The notes under the pieces are model-generated. The model made no database searches and was not told the origin of the DNA. It was given only the letters and a program-made list of their open reading frames with translations. From Acinetobacter terrae (GTDB lineage Bacteria > Pseudomonadota > Gammaproteobacteria > Pseudomonadales > Moraxellaceae), in NCBI RefSeq assembly GCF_013004375.1, contig NZ_JABERI010000012.1, positions 62,001-126,000 of the forward strand: DNA of 64,000 nucleotides. The letters are read 5' to 3'. Below are positions 35,559 through 44,498 of the stretch, piece after piece (the stretch's first letter is position 1; the number at the start of each line of letters is the position of its first letter). The translations under genes were made by a program, and so were the position numbers.

Positions 35559-37640
35559 ATGAATACTGCAGCAGGCCCATCTCCTACACAAACAGACTAT
35601 ACATATAACGATCGCTACATTAATCGTGAACTTTCTATTTTAGATTTTCATCTGCGTGTATTAGAACAGGCGGTTGACCCACTGCACCCTTTACTTGAAC
35701 GCATGAATTTCTTGCTTATTTTTTCCCGTAATCTGGACGAGTTTTTTGAAATTCGATTTGCGGGACTGATGGAACAGCTCGATTTAGGCAATGAAAGTCA
35801 CAGTCCGGATGGTTTAACCCCAAAACAAGTATTAGAGATTATTTCTAAAACTGCCCATGCTGCCATCGAACGCCAGTATCGTATTTTAAATGAAGAAATT
35901 CTGCCGAAACTGCGTGAAGAAGATATCTGTTTTTTACGCCGTGGAGAACTCACACCTGCTCAATCTGCCTGGGTTAAGAAGTATTTCCAAGAGCAAGTGG
36001 CGCCAGTGCTGACTCCGATTAGCTTGGATCCAGCCCATCCATTTCCGCGTTTAGTGAACAAAAGCTTAAACTTTATTGTCACGCTAGAAGGGAAAGATGC
36101 TTTTGGTCGTCAGATTGATTTGGCAGTTGTGCCCGCACCGCGTTCATTGCCGCGTGTGGTCCGTTTACCAGATGAACTCACCGATGGCAAAGAACATCAT
36201 GTGATGTTGTCCGCCATTATTCATGAACATGTTTCAGATTTATTCCCGGGTATGACCGCCACAGGTTGCTATCAATTCCGTGTCACACGTAATGCCGACT
36301 TGGCTTTAAATGAAGATGTTGAAGATTTAGCCAAAGCTTTAAAAGGGGAGCTGAATTCGCGTCGTTTTGGCCGTGCAGTACGCCTGGAAGTGACTCAAAA
36401 TTGTCCTGAACATATCTATGAATATTTGCTGGATGAATTTGATCTCGAAAAAGATCAGCTTTACAAAGTAGCGGGTCCGGTAAACCTTGCGCGTTTATTG
36501 TCGAATTTTAAACGTCCGCATTTACGTTATGACACCCATACCCCGATTATTCCGAAAGTATTGAAGAAGTCTGAAAATATTTTCTCTGCCATGCAGAAAC
36601 AAGACATTCTTTTACATCATCCGTTTGAATCTTTTGCACCGGTCATCAATTTGTTGCGTGAAGCAGCACGTGATCCGCAAGTGCTCGCGATTAAGCAAAC
36701 TTTGTATCGTAGTGGAGCAGATTCTGAAATTGTTCAGGTACTTGCAGAAGCGGCACGAAATGGTAAAGAAGTCACAGCAGTCATTGAGCTGCGTGCACGT
36801 TTTGATGAAGAATCGAATATTGAAGTGGCGAATGTACTTCAAGAAGCCGGTGCAGTGGTGGTATACGGTATTGTCGGCTATAAAACCCATGCCAAAATGA
36901 TTTTGGTGGTGCGCCGTGAAAATAACAAACTGGTGCGTTATGTGCATTTAGGTACGGGTAACTACCATGCAGGCAATGCCCGTATTTATACTGACTATGG
37001 CTTACTGACCACAGATAAAGAACTGTGTGAAGATGTGCATCGCATTTTCCAGGAATTGACTGGTATGGGCAAAATGGCGAAGTTGAAAAAACTTCTGCAT
37101 GCACCATTTACCCTACATGCACAACTGATCAATTTTATTGATGAAGAAATCGCCAATGCCAAAGCAGGGAAGCCTGCACAAATCATTGTCAAAGTGAATG
37201 CACTCACTGAAATGCAGCTGATTAACAAGTTGTATGAAGCTTCGCAAGCTGGTGTAAAAATTGATTTAATTATTCGTTCAATTTGCTGTTTACGTCCCGG
37301 TTTACCTGGGCTTTCAGAAAATATTCGTGTACGTTCAATTGTAGGGCGTTTCTTGGAACATACCCGCGTGTATTACTTTGGCAATAATGGCAATGCTCGA
37401 ATTTACTGTTCAAGTGCCGACTGGATGGATCGTAATTTATTTAACCGTGTTGAAGCTTGTTTTCCTATCGAAGACCCCGCACTGAAAAAACGTATTTATC
37501 AGCAGGGTTTACTGACGTATTTAAAAGACAATCAGCAAGCATGGTTGTTGCAAGGCGATGGAACCTGGTTGCGAGCGACAGTTGCAGAAGGACAAGAGCC
37601 ACATAATGCTCAAAGAATATTATTAGATATCATCAAATAA
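35559..37640 (+). CDS. ppk1: Polyphosphate kinase 1
   Basis: A 693-aa enzyme that makes polyphosphate from ATP. Domains are in order: N-terminal ([28 protein letters not shown]), head domain (~130-330), and two PLD-like catalytic domains. The phosphohistidine is His444 in GYKTHAK, after the [16 protein letters not shown] segment; the second conserved region is [17 protein letters not shown] and the third [17 protein letters not shown]. Length fits. The gene is alone; no ppx is adjacent and no Pho box was recognised upstream. Terminator follows. Confidence 0.95.
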   Translation: MNTAAGPSPTQTDYTYNDRYINRELSILDFHLRVLEQAVDPLHPLLERMNFLLIFSRNLDEFFEIRFAGLMEQLDLGNESHSPDGLTPKQVLEIISKTAHAAIERQYRILNEEILPKLREEDICFLRRGELTPAQSAWVKKYFQEQVAPVLTPISLDPAHPFPRLVNKSLNFIVTLEGKDAFGRQIDLAVVPAPRSLPRVVRLPDELTDGKEHHVMLSAIIHEHVSDLFPGMTATGCYQFRVTRNADLALNEDVEDLAKALKGELNSRRFGRAVRLEVTQNCPEHIYEYLLDEFDLEKDQLYKVAGPVNLARLLSNFKRPHLRYDTHTPIIPKVLKKSENIFSAMQKQDILLHHPFESFAPVINLLREAARDPQVLAIKQTLYRSGADSEIVQVLAEAARNGKEVTAVIELRARFDEESNIEVANVLQEAGAVVVYGIVGYKTHAKMILVVRRENNKLVRYVHLGTGNYHAGNARIYTDYGLLTTDKELCEDVHRIFQELTGMGKMAKLKKLLHAPFTLHAQLINFIDEEIANAKAGKPAQIIVKVNALTEMQLINKLYEASQAGVKIDLIIRSICCLRPGLPGLSENIRVRSIVGRFLEHTRVYYFGNNGNARIYCSSADWMDRNLFNRVEACFPIEDPALKKRIYQQGLLTYLKDNQQAWLLQGDGTWLRATVAEGQEPHNAQRILLDIIK

Positions 37641-37664
37641 ATTCACTCAAGTGTAAATGCAAAA

Positions 37665-37692
37665 ATAAGGGAGTCTTTGGACTCCTTTATTT
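37665..37692 (+). terminator. Terminator of ppk1
   Basis: AATAAGGGAGTC and GACTCCTTTATT pair around TTTG, followed by a T run. Confidence 0.88.
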
Positions 37693-37723
37693 TATGCGAT
37701 GGAAATATTGAAAATAAAAAGAT

Positions 37724-38353
37724 CTAATTTTTTAAGTAGGCGATTTTTCGATAAGTGCTTTTAATATTGCCTTCAATTTTATAAAGAGAGGTGGAAGTCT
37801 GCTCTGCGACTTGCTGCAGGTTCAGACCACCTGATACTAAATTTAAAATTTCATATTCAATTGCGCTTAAATGTATTGGCGTGTTGAGTTGAGCGGTGGA
37901 TATTATTTGCTTAGATTCTACTTGATGTGACAAAATATATTGCGCCAAAACATGATGGATAGGTGCTCCACCACGTAAAATACTTTTAATGTTCTTTAAA
38001 ATTTCTGCTTCAGTATCTTCATGAAAAATATAACCTTGTGCACCTGCTTGAATAGCATCAAACAGTAAAGATGTCTGTTGTTGTGCTAAGACTGCAATAA
38101 CATTTGCATCGGGATGGATTTTTTTGAGTTGCTTGATAAATGTAATCGTTGCTATGTGATCGAGAGATAAATCTATCAAGATCAGGTTGGGTAAATGTTG
38201 TTGTAATAGTTGTTCAGCTTCAGCAAGATGATCAGTACTCATAATTAATTCAGCAGGATAACCTATTCCAACGAGAATGCTCTCTAATAGATGATTAAAG
38301 GCAGGTTGATCCTCTATCAACATAATAGGAACAGGCAACATCAGTTCAGCCAC
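37724..38353 (-). CDS. Orphan NarL/LuxR-type response regulator, atypical receiver
   Basis: A 209-aa two-domain regulator. The receiver (residues ~8-125) keeps the acidic pocket (IEDQ) and the phospho-acceptor Asp in LILIDLSLD, but the conserved Ser/Thr is a hydrophobic residue (VIAVLAQQQ) and the conserved Lys is His (GYIFHED), so phosphorylation signalling may be altered. The C-terminal LuxR helix-turn-helix runs from LSAIEYEILNLVSGG through QQVAEQTSTSLYKIEGNIKS. No histidine kinase gene is adjacent. Targets unknown. Confidence 0.8.
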   Translation of the reverse strand: MAELMLPVPIMLIEDQPAFNHLLESILVGIGYPAELIMSTDHLAEAEQLLQQHLPNLILIDLSLDHIATITFIKQLKKIHPDANVIAVLAQQQTSLLFDAIQAGAQGYIFHEDTEAEILKNIKSILRGGAPIHHVLAQYILSHQVESKQIISTAQLNTPIHLSAIEYEILNLVSGGLNLQQVAEQTSTSLYKIEGNIKSTYRKIAYLKN

Positions 38354-38678
38354 TAGGCTATTCTCACACGGGTTTCGATTTTATTGAGTAACTTTGCTAT
38401 ACAATCCCTAAAAGTACTATCCCAAGAACTAGGGAATTTATCGAATTAAAGTAAACTTAAGTATTTAGAAAATAATAAAGAATTAAAAAACTTGGTTTTA
38501 TGATGAGCTGTTTGTGATTAAGTTTTTTATTCAAAGTGTCTTAATTTTTCTCCATTAAGAAAAATCCCTATTTCTTGAATATTAAGCAATGAAATTTATT
38601 CGAGCAAAAATAGTGGACAGGAAGAGAATTGGGCAATAAAAAAAGGAGCAATTGCTCCTTTTAATATATGGCTTATTT
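38354..38678. other. Intergenic region with oxyR terminator, no gene seen
   Basis: 325 bases. AAAAGGAGCAATTGCTCCTTTT at 38641-38662 is the terminator of the rub/oxyR operon (T run on the minus strand). The rest is AT-rich and must include the promoter of the response regulator gene. An imperfect inverted pair CCCTAAAAGTACTATCCC / CTAGGG near 38406-38432 is the only other structure seen. Confidence 0.6.
38641..38662 (-). terminator. Terminator of the rubA-rubB-hydrolase-oxyR operon
   Basis: A perfect palindrome AAAAGGAGCAATTGCTCCTT followed by a T run on the minus strand, ~17 bases past the oxyR stop. Confidence 0.9.
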
Positions 38679-39584
38679 TTAATGAAGATTTTGCGTGATT
38701 TTTTGCAAGATTTGCAATAGCACATCAAATTCACTTTGCAATGGCGTGCTCTTACGCGTGACCAAAGCGAGCGTGCGACTTGGTGCAGCTTCAATAGATT
38801 TAACCACTAAATCTGAATTCGCTTTAATCATATTGGTATGAATCGCAATTTCAGGAAGCAGGGTAAAGCCTAAGTCAGCAGAGACCATTTCAACCAATGT
38901 CGGTAATGAACTTGCTTTTAAACGATGATCATTTTTACGTTCGCCAATTGGGCATGCACTTAAAACATGATTACGTAAACAGTGACCTTCTTCAAGCAAC
39001 ACTAAGCGTGATAAATCTAAATCATCTAGAACTTTGGCATTATGCGCATTTTGATCGGATTTGTGATGCACCAAATAAAGATTTTCTTTAGCAATTTCAG
39101 CAACTTTTAAACCACGAGTGTCAAAAGGCAGTGCCAAAACAATCATGTCCAGATTGCCGTGTTCTAATTTTTCGACAATTTTTTCGCTTTGCGCTTCATA
39201 CAAATGCAATTGAATTTTAGGAAGTTGTTTATGCACTTCATCTAAAAGTTTTGACAAAATGAAAGGTGCAATAGTGGGGATGATCCCTAAATGTAAATCA
39301 CCAGTTAAAGGCTCGCTCATCTCACGACTTAATCGCATCAGATCTTGAGCATCAGCCAATAAAACACGGGCTCGAGCAACAACCTGTTCTCCAAGCGGAG
39401 TTAAACGTACATTTTGGCGGTCGCGTTCAACGAGGACTCCACCTAACAAACGCTCTAACTCCATGATCCCGCCTGACAAAGTCGATTGGGTCACAAATGA
39501 ACGGCGCGCAGCTTCAGTAAAATGTAGCGTTTCAGACAGTGTAACGAGGTATGACAGCTGTCTTAAAGAGGGTAATGCAGCCAT
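38679..39584 (-). CDS. oxyR: Hydrogen peroxide-sensing LysR-type regulator OxyR
   Basis: A 301-aa regulator. The N-terminal LysR helix-turn-helix is LRQLSYLVTLSETLHFTEAA through FVTQSTLSGGIMELE. The peroxide-sensing cysteines are Cys202 and Cys211 in EEGHCLRNHVLSACP, at the same nine-residue spacing as in E. coli OxyR (199/208), so redox switching is expected. It begins 6 bases after the stop of the upstream hydrolase and is the last gene of the rub operon, as in Acinetobacter ADP1. Confidence 0.93.
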   Translation of the reverse strand: MAALPSLRQLSYLVTLSETLHFTEAARRSFVTQSTLSGGIMELERLLGGVLVERDRQNVRLTPLGEQVVARARVLLADAQDLMRLSREMSEPLTGDLHLGIIPTIAPFILSKLLDEVHKQLPKIQLHLYEAQSEKIVEKLEHGNLDMIVLALPFDTRGLKVAEIAKENLYLVHHKSDQNAHNAKVLDDLDLSRLVLLEEGHCLRNHVLSACPIGERKNDHRLKASSLPTLVEMVSADLGFTLLPEIAIHTNMIKANSDLVVKSIEAAPSRTLALVTRKSTPLQSEFDVLLQILQKITQNLH

Positions 39585-39590
39585 AGTGTC

Positions 39591-40538
39591 CTAATGTTTT
39601 GATTTAAAGTGATCAGCAAATAATCCGCTAAGATATGGAATAAAATGCGGAGGCATATCATGCCCCATTCCATGAATTAATTCAAACTTAGCATCTGTAA
39701 TTGCCTTTGCAACTGCTTTGCCATGACTCGGTGGCAGTAAACGATCACGAGAGCCATGTACCACAAGGGTAGGTTGCTGAATTTGCTTACTCAATTGTAG
39801 CAAAGAACCGGTACATAATATTGCTAAAAATTGTTGAAGTACACCTGCTGGATAATAACTTCGTTGATATAGTTTACGTGCGGTCTGCATAATCTCAATT
39901 TGGTTGATATATCCAGGTGAACCAATAATGTTAAAAACTTTCACGCTATGATTGACAATACCTTCTTCATCAGTCGATTCGGGTCGACCGATCAGGCTTA
40001 AAAGCTGTTTTGGAAAAGGCGGTGGTAATAAAGGCTGATTGTTACTGGTAAACATTAAACCCAGATTGCTGACTTTTTCAGGATGCTGGGCTGCCAGAAT
40101 TTGCGCAATCATGCCGCCCATTGAAGCACCAATCACAGAAACTTTCTCTAATCCCAGATGATCAATCAATAATGCAGCATCTTCAGCCATATCATATAAA
40201 TCATAAGGTGCGCCTTGATTTTCTAGGCCGAGAGCAAAGCGACCCATCAATTTTAAGGTGTTGAGACGTGGACCTGAATGGCGGATTTTAGAAGACAGAC
40301 CAATATCCCGATTGTCATAACGAATAACACGATAACCTTGGTCAATCAGTGATTTACAGAAAAAATCGGGCCAAAACAACATCTGCGCACCTAAACCCAT
40401 AATCAGCATGATTGCAGGATGTTCAGGATTTCCACCCATCTCAACATGTAGTTCAACACCATTGCCTAAATTGACTTTGGTTTCATGCATAAAAGAAGTA
40501 TAGGGAGAGCCTGTAAAGTTGAGTGCGCTATGATTCAT
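39591..40538 (-). CDS. estB: Alpha/beta hydrolase (EstB-like esterase)
   Basis: A 315-aa cytoplasmic hydrolase. The core has an oxyanion segment IMLIMGLGAQMLFW, the arginine motif VIRYDNRDIGLS, the nucleophile elbow GASMGG (Ala-Ser rather than His-Ser), an acidic turn HGSRDRLLPP, and His in GMGHDMP. It is the third gene of the rubA-rubB-x-oxyR cluster; the esterase at that place in Acinetobacter ADP1 is named estB. The frame opens at 40562, but the ATG at 40538 follows GGGAAAATAACA. Natural substrate not known. Confidence 0.85.
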   Translation of the reverse strand: MNHSALNFTGSPYTSFMHETKVNLGNGVELHVEMGGNPEHPAIMLIMGLGAQMLFWPDFFCKSLIDQGYRVIRYDNRDIGLSSKIRHSGPRLNTLKLMGRFALGLENQGAPYDLYDMAEDAALLIDHLGLEKVSVIGASMGGMIAQILAAQHPEKVSNLGLMFTSNNQPLLPPPFPKQLLSLIGRPESTDEEGIVNHSVKVFNIIGSPGYINQIEIMQTARKLYQRSYYPAGVLQQFLAILCTGSLLQLSKQIQQPTLVVHGSRDRLLPPSHGKAVAKAITDAKFELIHGMGHDMPPHFIPYLSGLFADHFKSKH

Positions 40539-40594
40539 TGTTATTTTCCCCAAAAAGGACATTTTGCTTAAAAAATGTCCTTACTATTAAACCC

Positions 40595-41773
40595 TTAAAC
40601 GGCTACAGGAATCAAGTCAGGTACCAGTTTAGTTAGAGCTAAACGTTGTTTTGCCGCAGTAGCGCCCAATAGAACAAAACCACGCAAGGTATTTTGACTA
40701 TCTAAAGCTTTGGCAATCATGCCATCTTCAAGTTCTTCTGTATCCCAGGTGACATCCACACCCACGGGTGCAGGAAGTACGGTCAGGGGAGCAGCAGGAG
40801 TTTTAACAGCAACAGGCATCGCTGGATAATGAACATGCGTTTGTTCACCATTTAAAGTTTTTGCTAAAGCACGCGCTTGTTGCATGATCGGCATGACATA
40901 CGGCAAGAGCAAACCATTGACTTCTGCACAGTCACCAATCGCATAGATATCGGCTTGATTGGTTTCTAAATGGCCATTGGTCAAAATGCCGCGACTGCAG
41001 TCAATATCCGCTGCTTTTGCCAACTCTACATTTGGTTGTAAGCCAATTGCTGAAAGTACAACATCCGCAACAACAGACTGACCATTGGCTAAGGTGATTT
41101 GATAATCGCCCTTTTCAACTTTAATCACTTTTTCAACGGTTGTACCTAGTACAAAGTGAATGCCAATAGCTTCAAGTTTTTCTTGAAAAGACGCCGCAAC
41201 ATAATCAGGAATAAGACGTCCTAAAGGTTGCGGAGCCAAATCAATCACCGTCACTTGGTGGTCTGTGTTCTGTAAGTCATTGGCAAATTCACAGCCGATC
41301 AGACCTGCACCCAGAATCACCACACGTTTATCATGATGTTGAGCAAGATTTTTACGGAAGGCTTTATAGTCATCCAAATTATTGACCACGTGAATATCAT
41401 CACTGCCATCACCGGCAATCGCTAGGCGAACCGGGTTTGCACCCACAGCTAGAACCAGTTTTGAATAGGGTTGAGTGGTTTGTTTTCCATCTTTCTCTAA
41501 AATCAGTTGATGCTGTTCAGCTTGAATTTCTTTCACCCAAGTATGCGCTTCAATACGCATCTTCAGTTGATCACTCATTTTGCTGGCATCGCCTAAAGCA
41601 ATTTGCTCAGGTGCTTTTTTTCCGGCTAAAGCGTTAGACAGCGTGGGTTTAGCATAGTTTACCGCATCATCTGCACAAATCATGACCAGTTCATGCTCGG
41701 GATTTAGCTTACGAAACTCACGCGCTGCGGTATAGCCTGCCATACCCGAACCAATGATGACGATAGGATGCAT
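40595..41773 (-). CDS. rubB: Rubredoxin-NAD(+) reductase
   Basis: A 392-aa FAD enzyme that passes electrons from NADH to rubredoxin for alkane hydroxylase AlkB. The FAD motif is VIIGSGMAGYTAAREF at the N-terminus, the NAD motif VVILGAGLIGCEFANDL in the middle, and the second FAD motif DIYAIGDCAEVNG. This is the known ~390-aa size. The frame opens to 41839, but the ATG at 41773 has GGAGAAAACT upstream. It is separated from rubA by a hairpin with a T run (41805-41831). No alkane hydroxylase gene is in the window. Confidence 0.94.
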   Translation of the reverse strand: MHPIVIIGSGMAGYTAAREFRKLNPEHELVMICADDAVNYAKPTLSNALAGKKAPEQIALGDASKMSDQLKMRIEAHTWVKEIQAEQHQLILEKDGKQTTQPYSKLVLAVGANPVRLAIAGDGSDDIHVVNNLDDYKAFRKNLAQHHDKRVVILGAGLIGCEFANDLQNTDHQVTVIDLAPQPLGRLIPDYVAASFQEKLEAIGIHFVLGTTVEKVIKVEKGDYQITLANGQSVVADVVLSAIGLQPNVELAKAADIDCSRGILTNGHLETNQADIYAIGDCAEVNGLLLPYVMPIMQQARALAKTLNGEQTHVHYPAMPVAVKTPAAPLTVLPAPVGVDVTWDTEELEDGMIAKALDSQNTLRGFVLLGATAAKQRLALTKLVPDLIPVAV

Positions 41774-41804
41774 AGTTTTCTCCAAACTGTTTTCTATAAG
41801 GCTT

Positions 41805-41831
41805 AAAAAAAGACCATTCACTATGGTCTTT
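41805..41831 (-). terminator. Intergenic hairpin terminator between rubA and rubB
   Basis: On the minus strand AAAGACCAT and ATGGTCTTT pair around AGTGA and are followed by a run of six or seven Ts. It lies 11 bases past the rubA stop and 31 bases before the rubB start, so it can end some transcripts after rubA and leave less for rubB-estB-oxyR. Confidence 0.75.
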
Positions 41832-41842
41832 GGTATCAATTG

Positions 41843-42007
41843 TTAGAATTCAACCATTTCAAAATCAACTTTTGATACACCACAGTCCGGGCATGTCCAG
41901 TCATCTGGGATATCTTCCCATTTTGTACCTGCGACAATACCATCTTGTGGCCAACCTTCAGCCTCGTCATAAATCCATCCACAAACGATGCATTGATACT
42001 TTTTCAT
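41843..42007 (-). CDS. rubA: Rubredoxin
   Basis: A 54-aa iron protein, the electron carrier between RubB and alkane hydroxylase. The four iron-binding cysteines are Cys6, Cys9, Cys39 and Cys42 ([18 protein letters not shown] and DDWTCPDCG), and the fold-conserved Tyr13 and Trp37 are present. The start ATG at 42007 has GGAGAGTCAA upstream. It is the first gene of the operon. It is short and easy to miss. Confidence 0.95.
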   Translation of the reverse strand: MKKYQCIVCGWIYDEAEGWPQDGIVAGTKWEDIPDDWTCPDCGVSKVDFEMVEF

Positions 42008-42541
42008 TTGACTCTCCAAAACACTGACTTGCTAAAATGTGAAGTCAGTAAAATCCCATACACAGCATGACTCTAATGATATGACTTTTAAGGTACATAT
42101 TCAGTCAAATTTTTACGCAGTTCTAGCGTTAATGTAAAGCAAATATCCGAGTTTAATCGGTGAATTTGAAACCAGAATTGCCTAGCAGGACAAAACTTGT
42201 CATAAAAATAGCTAAATATGATTTTTGTCTAACAATTTAAACTGAATCTGAATTTTAAAATGTCCATCAATCTATGTTGGGTTGAGAAGCTCCAGAAAGA
42301 ACTTTATCCAGTTGAAAAGCCGGGTTTAGACTAAGGTCGGGGAGAAAAAATAAACAGAATTTGTTAATTTAAGATTAGATAAATCTATATCTAATATTTA
42401 TTTAAAAAATGAATATAAATAAATCAAATGCTTACAATTTATTAACTTGTTTTTCTACCTTCTAGCTGTGCTCATTTACTGGTCATGAACGATATAAAGC
42501 GTTAAAATTAACATATTCTCCTTTAAATTACTTTTCTCCCC
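42008..42541. other. Intergenic region between divergent rubA and apt
   Basis: 534 bases with no convincing gene. An inverted repeat CTGACTT (42024-42030) / AAGTCAG (42042-42048) lies 17 bases upstream of rubA, in a possible operator position. The rest is AT-rich, with no recognisable operator. The apt promoter must lie in the last ~100 bases. Confidence 0.6.
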
Positions 42542-43084
42542 ATGAGCAATTTGTCTGCAACTTTGTGGTCTCACATTCGTACTGTCCAAGATTTCCCTAA
42601 ACCGGGTATTTGCTTTTTCGATTTAACACCCTTATTCATGAGTAATATTGGGCCGTTAACCGATGCTTTAATTGCCAGTATTCCTGCTGAAAAACTGGAA
42701 CAAGTAGACAGTTTTGTCGCTGTAGAAGCACGTGGTTTTGTACTTGCAAGTTTGTTGGCTCAGCGTTTGGGCAAAGGCTTATTACTTGTTCGTAAGGCTG
42801 GAAAATTACCACCACCGGTTGTTGGTGTAGGGTATAGCCTGGAATATGGTATGGACCGTCTGGAAATGTCAGCGAATATCGAAGCGCAAAAAATTATTAT
42901 TGTGGATGATGTTTTGGCAACTGGTGGTACTTTAAAAGCGGTGAAACAGTTGGTGGACAAATGCAACCATGAAATTTTGGGGGCGAGCATTTTCCTCGAT
43001 TTACCTGATTTGCACAGTGATTTAGGTTTAGATGTCTGGTCTGTGTTAGATGATAAATCTCAGCCAGAACAAGAAGTCGCTTAA
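42542..43084 (+). CDS. apt: Adenine phosphoribosyltransferase
   Basis: A 180-aa cytoplasmic salvage enzyme that makes AMP from adenine and PRPP. The PRPP loop IIIVDDVLATGGTL is present at residues ~118-131, with the VAVEARGFVLASLLA and VRKAGKLPP segments before it, and FPKPGICFFDLTPL near the N-terminus. Length is close to E. coli Apt (183 aa). A bidirectional terminator follows. Confidence 0.95.
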   Translation: MSNLSATLWSHIRTVQDFPKPGICFFDLTPLFMSNIGPLTDALIASIPAEKLEQVDSFVAVEARGFVLASLLAQRLGKGLLLVRKAGKLPPPVVGVGYSLEYGMDRLEMSANIEAQKIIIVDDVLATGGTLKAVKQLVDKCNHEILGASIFLDLPDLHSDLGLDVWSVLDDKSQPEQEVA

Positions 43085-43100
43085 TCGATTTGATGTCATA

Positions 43101-43130
43101 AAAAAGCCTTGGTTTAACCAAGGCTTTTTT
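43101..43130. terminator. Bidirectional terminator between apt and the YqiA-like gene
   Basis: AAAAAAGCCTTGG and CCAAGGCTTTTTT pair around TTTAA, with T runs both ways. Confidence 0.9.
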
Positions 43131-43635
43131 ATTTTTTTAGAAAATGCGTTTGCATATGCTGAATTAAACCATTTATGTTTTCTGGACTGGATAAACGGTG
43201 ATGTCCACCTTCTAAGGCTTGAACGATCATATAAGGTTCGAGCTGTTCTTGAACCGCATACATATCCAGTATTTCATCGCCTAATTCTAAATAGGCAATT
43301 TGTGCAATGTCATGCTCCAGATCTTCTTCATTAATTGGAGGGTAGTCTTCACGAAAATTTGGACTTAAGTTTGGATTGGCAATCACAGTTGGAATTTTAC
43401 ATAAGGCCGACATTTTTAATGCCCAATACGCGCCTAAGCTATGTCCGACCAAGATTTCAGGTTTAATTTTGGCAATAATATCGCGATAAAAATCGGCAAC
43501 CGTTTGAAAATTTAGATTGCGATAATCTATATCGATGCAATATTTTTGATTGGCATCAATGGCATGGAAGTTAGTGGATTCACGAGAGGAATCTAATCCA
43601 TGTAAAAATAAGATTTTCGAAGTGCATGTATTCAT
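43129..43635 (-). CDS. YqiA/UPF0227-like small alpha/beta hydrolase
   Basis: A 168-aa esterase-like protein: ILFLHGLDSSRES near the start (oxyanion), nucleophile elbow LVGHSLGAYWA, Asp in ELGDEILD and His in EGGHHRLSS. The family pattern is that of YqiA, a small cytoplasmic esterase. The frame opens from a TTG at 43698; the ATG at 43635 starts the conserved part. The late GGHHR motif is also typical of UPF0227. Function in the cell unknown. Confidence 0.75.
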   Translation of the reverse strand: MNTCTSKILFLHGLDSSRESTNFHAIDANQKYCIDIDYRNLNFQTVADFYRDIIAKIKPEILVGHSLGAYWALKMSALCKIPTVIANPNLSPNFREDYPPINEEDLEHDIAQIAYLELGDEILDMYAVQEQLEPYMIVQALEGGHHRLSSPENINGLIQHMQTHFLKK

Positions 43636-43935
43636 TGTTTTATAGTTCACACTGTTTTTTTTCACAAAGATGGAAAAGTTGAATAGTTTCCTTTTCAACC
43701 ATTTTGCTCAAATTATTGTAGGTGACTATGAGGAATAAGGAAGTTAGCTTTTGGTCTAAGACATGATTTCAATTAAGCCCAACAAACCCACTTACAAAAT
43801 AAATTATTGATTAAAAATAGAGAGATAAAAGAATAAGACAGTTAATCTGACAATGGATAACAAAACCTGCGTATCACGCAAAAATAAATTTGGATAGCTT
43901 GGTATTTATAAGATGAATCTGAGCTGGGTGAGCCT
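43636..43935. other. Intergenic region, no gene seen
   Basis: 300 bases between divergent genes, AT-rich. GCGTATCACGC near 43867 is a small palindrome. No promoter was assigned. Confidence 0.5.
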
Positions 43936-44373
43936 ATGGAAATTTTAAATTATGAAATTTTAATTAATGCCTCTCCACAAAAGGTTTGGCGGATTTTGTG
44001 GGATCCAGACACTTATACCGAATGGACACAATATTTTGCTCCGGGTTCATCTATGCATTCCGATTGGCAAGTGAATGGACGAACTGTTTTTCTCGATGCC
44101 AATGGCGATGGCATGGTTTCGACCATTACCGAACTCGAAGAATTTAAAGTTGTGACCTTTAAACACTTGGGGATGCTGGAAGATGGAATTGAAGATTTGG
44201 ACAGTGAAAGCGTGAAAAAGTGGAGTGGTGTTTTAGAAAAGTATGTGCTTGAAGATGTAAAGGGATCAACTAAGCTGGGCGTAGAACTGGAAACGTCTAA
44301 ACAACATGTGGAATTGATGAATAATGGCTTAAAAAGAGGCTTTGAGATTGTCAAACAATTAGCCGAAGCTTAA
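43936..44373 (+). CDS. SRPBCC-family protein (AHSA1/polyketide cyclase type)
   Basis: A 145-aa protein of the START/SRPBCC fold, which binds hydrophobic ligands. Features: [21 protein letters not shown] at the start, a glycine/aspartate loop [20 protein letters not shown], and a long C-terminal helix [18 protein letters not shown]. No signal peptide. The ATG at 43936 follows GGGTGAGCCT. Family members range from stress proteins to ligand carriers; role unknown here. lysS follows on the same strand. Confidence 0.8.
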   Translation: MEILNYEILINASPQKVWRILWDPDTYTEWTQYFAPGSSMHSDWQVNGRTVFLDANGDGMVSTITELEEFKVVTFKHLGMLEDGIEDLDSESVKKWSGVLEKYVLEDVKGSTKLGVELETSKQHVELMNNGLKRGFEIVKQLAEA

Positions 44374-44498
44374 AATGTAAATCAGAGAAAGTGGTGTTTA
44401 GCAAATCAATGCTTTTGTTTGGCAATAAGTCATACGAAATTTTTGCTAAATCTGCTATCCTATGCAACTTCCGTTTTTTACACATATTCGAGGCAGAG

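Noticed and set aside
36612..37228. Minus-strand frames of 77-111 aa inside ppk1
   Set aside because: Antisense to the conserved catalytic domain of polyphosphate kinase; no ribosome site or family resemblance.
44391..44498. Extended N-terminus of LysS
   Set aside because: The extra 36 residues are hydrophobic and not part of the family; the ATG at 44499 has a ribosome site.
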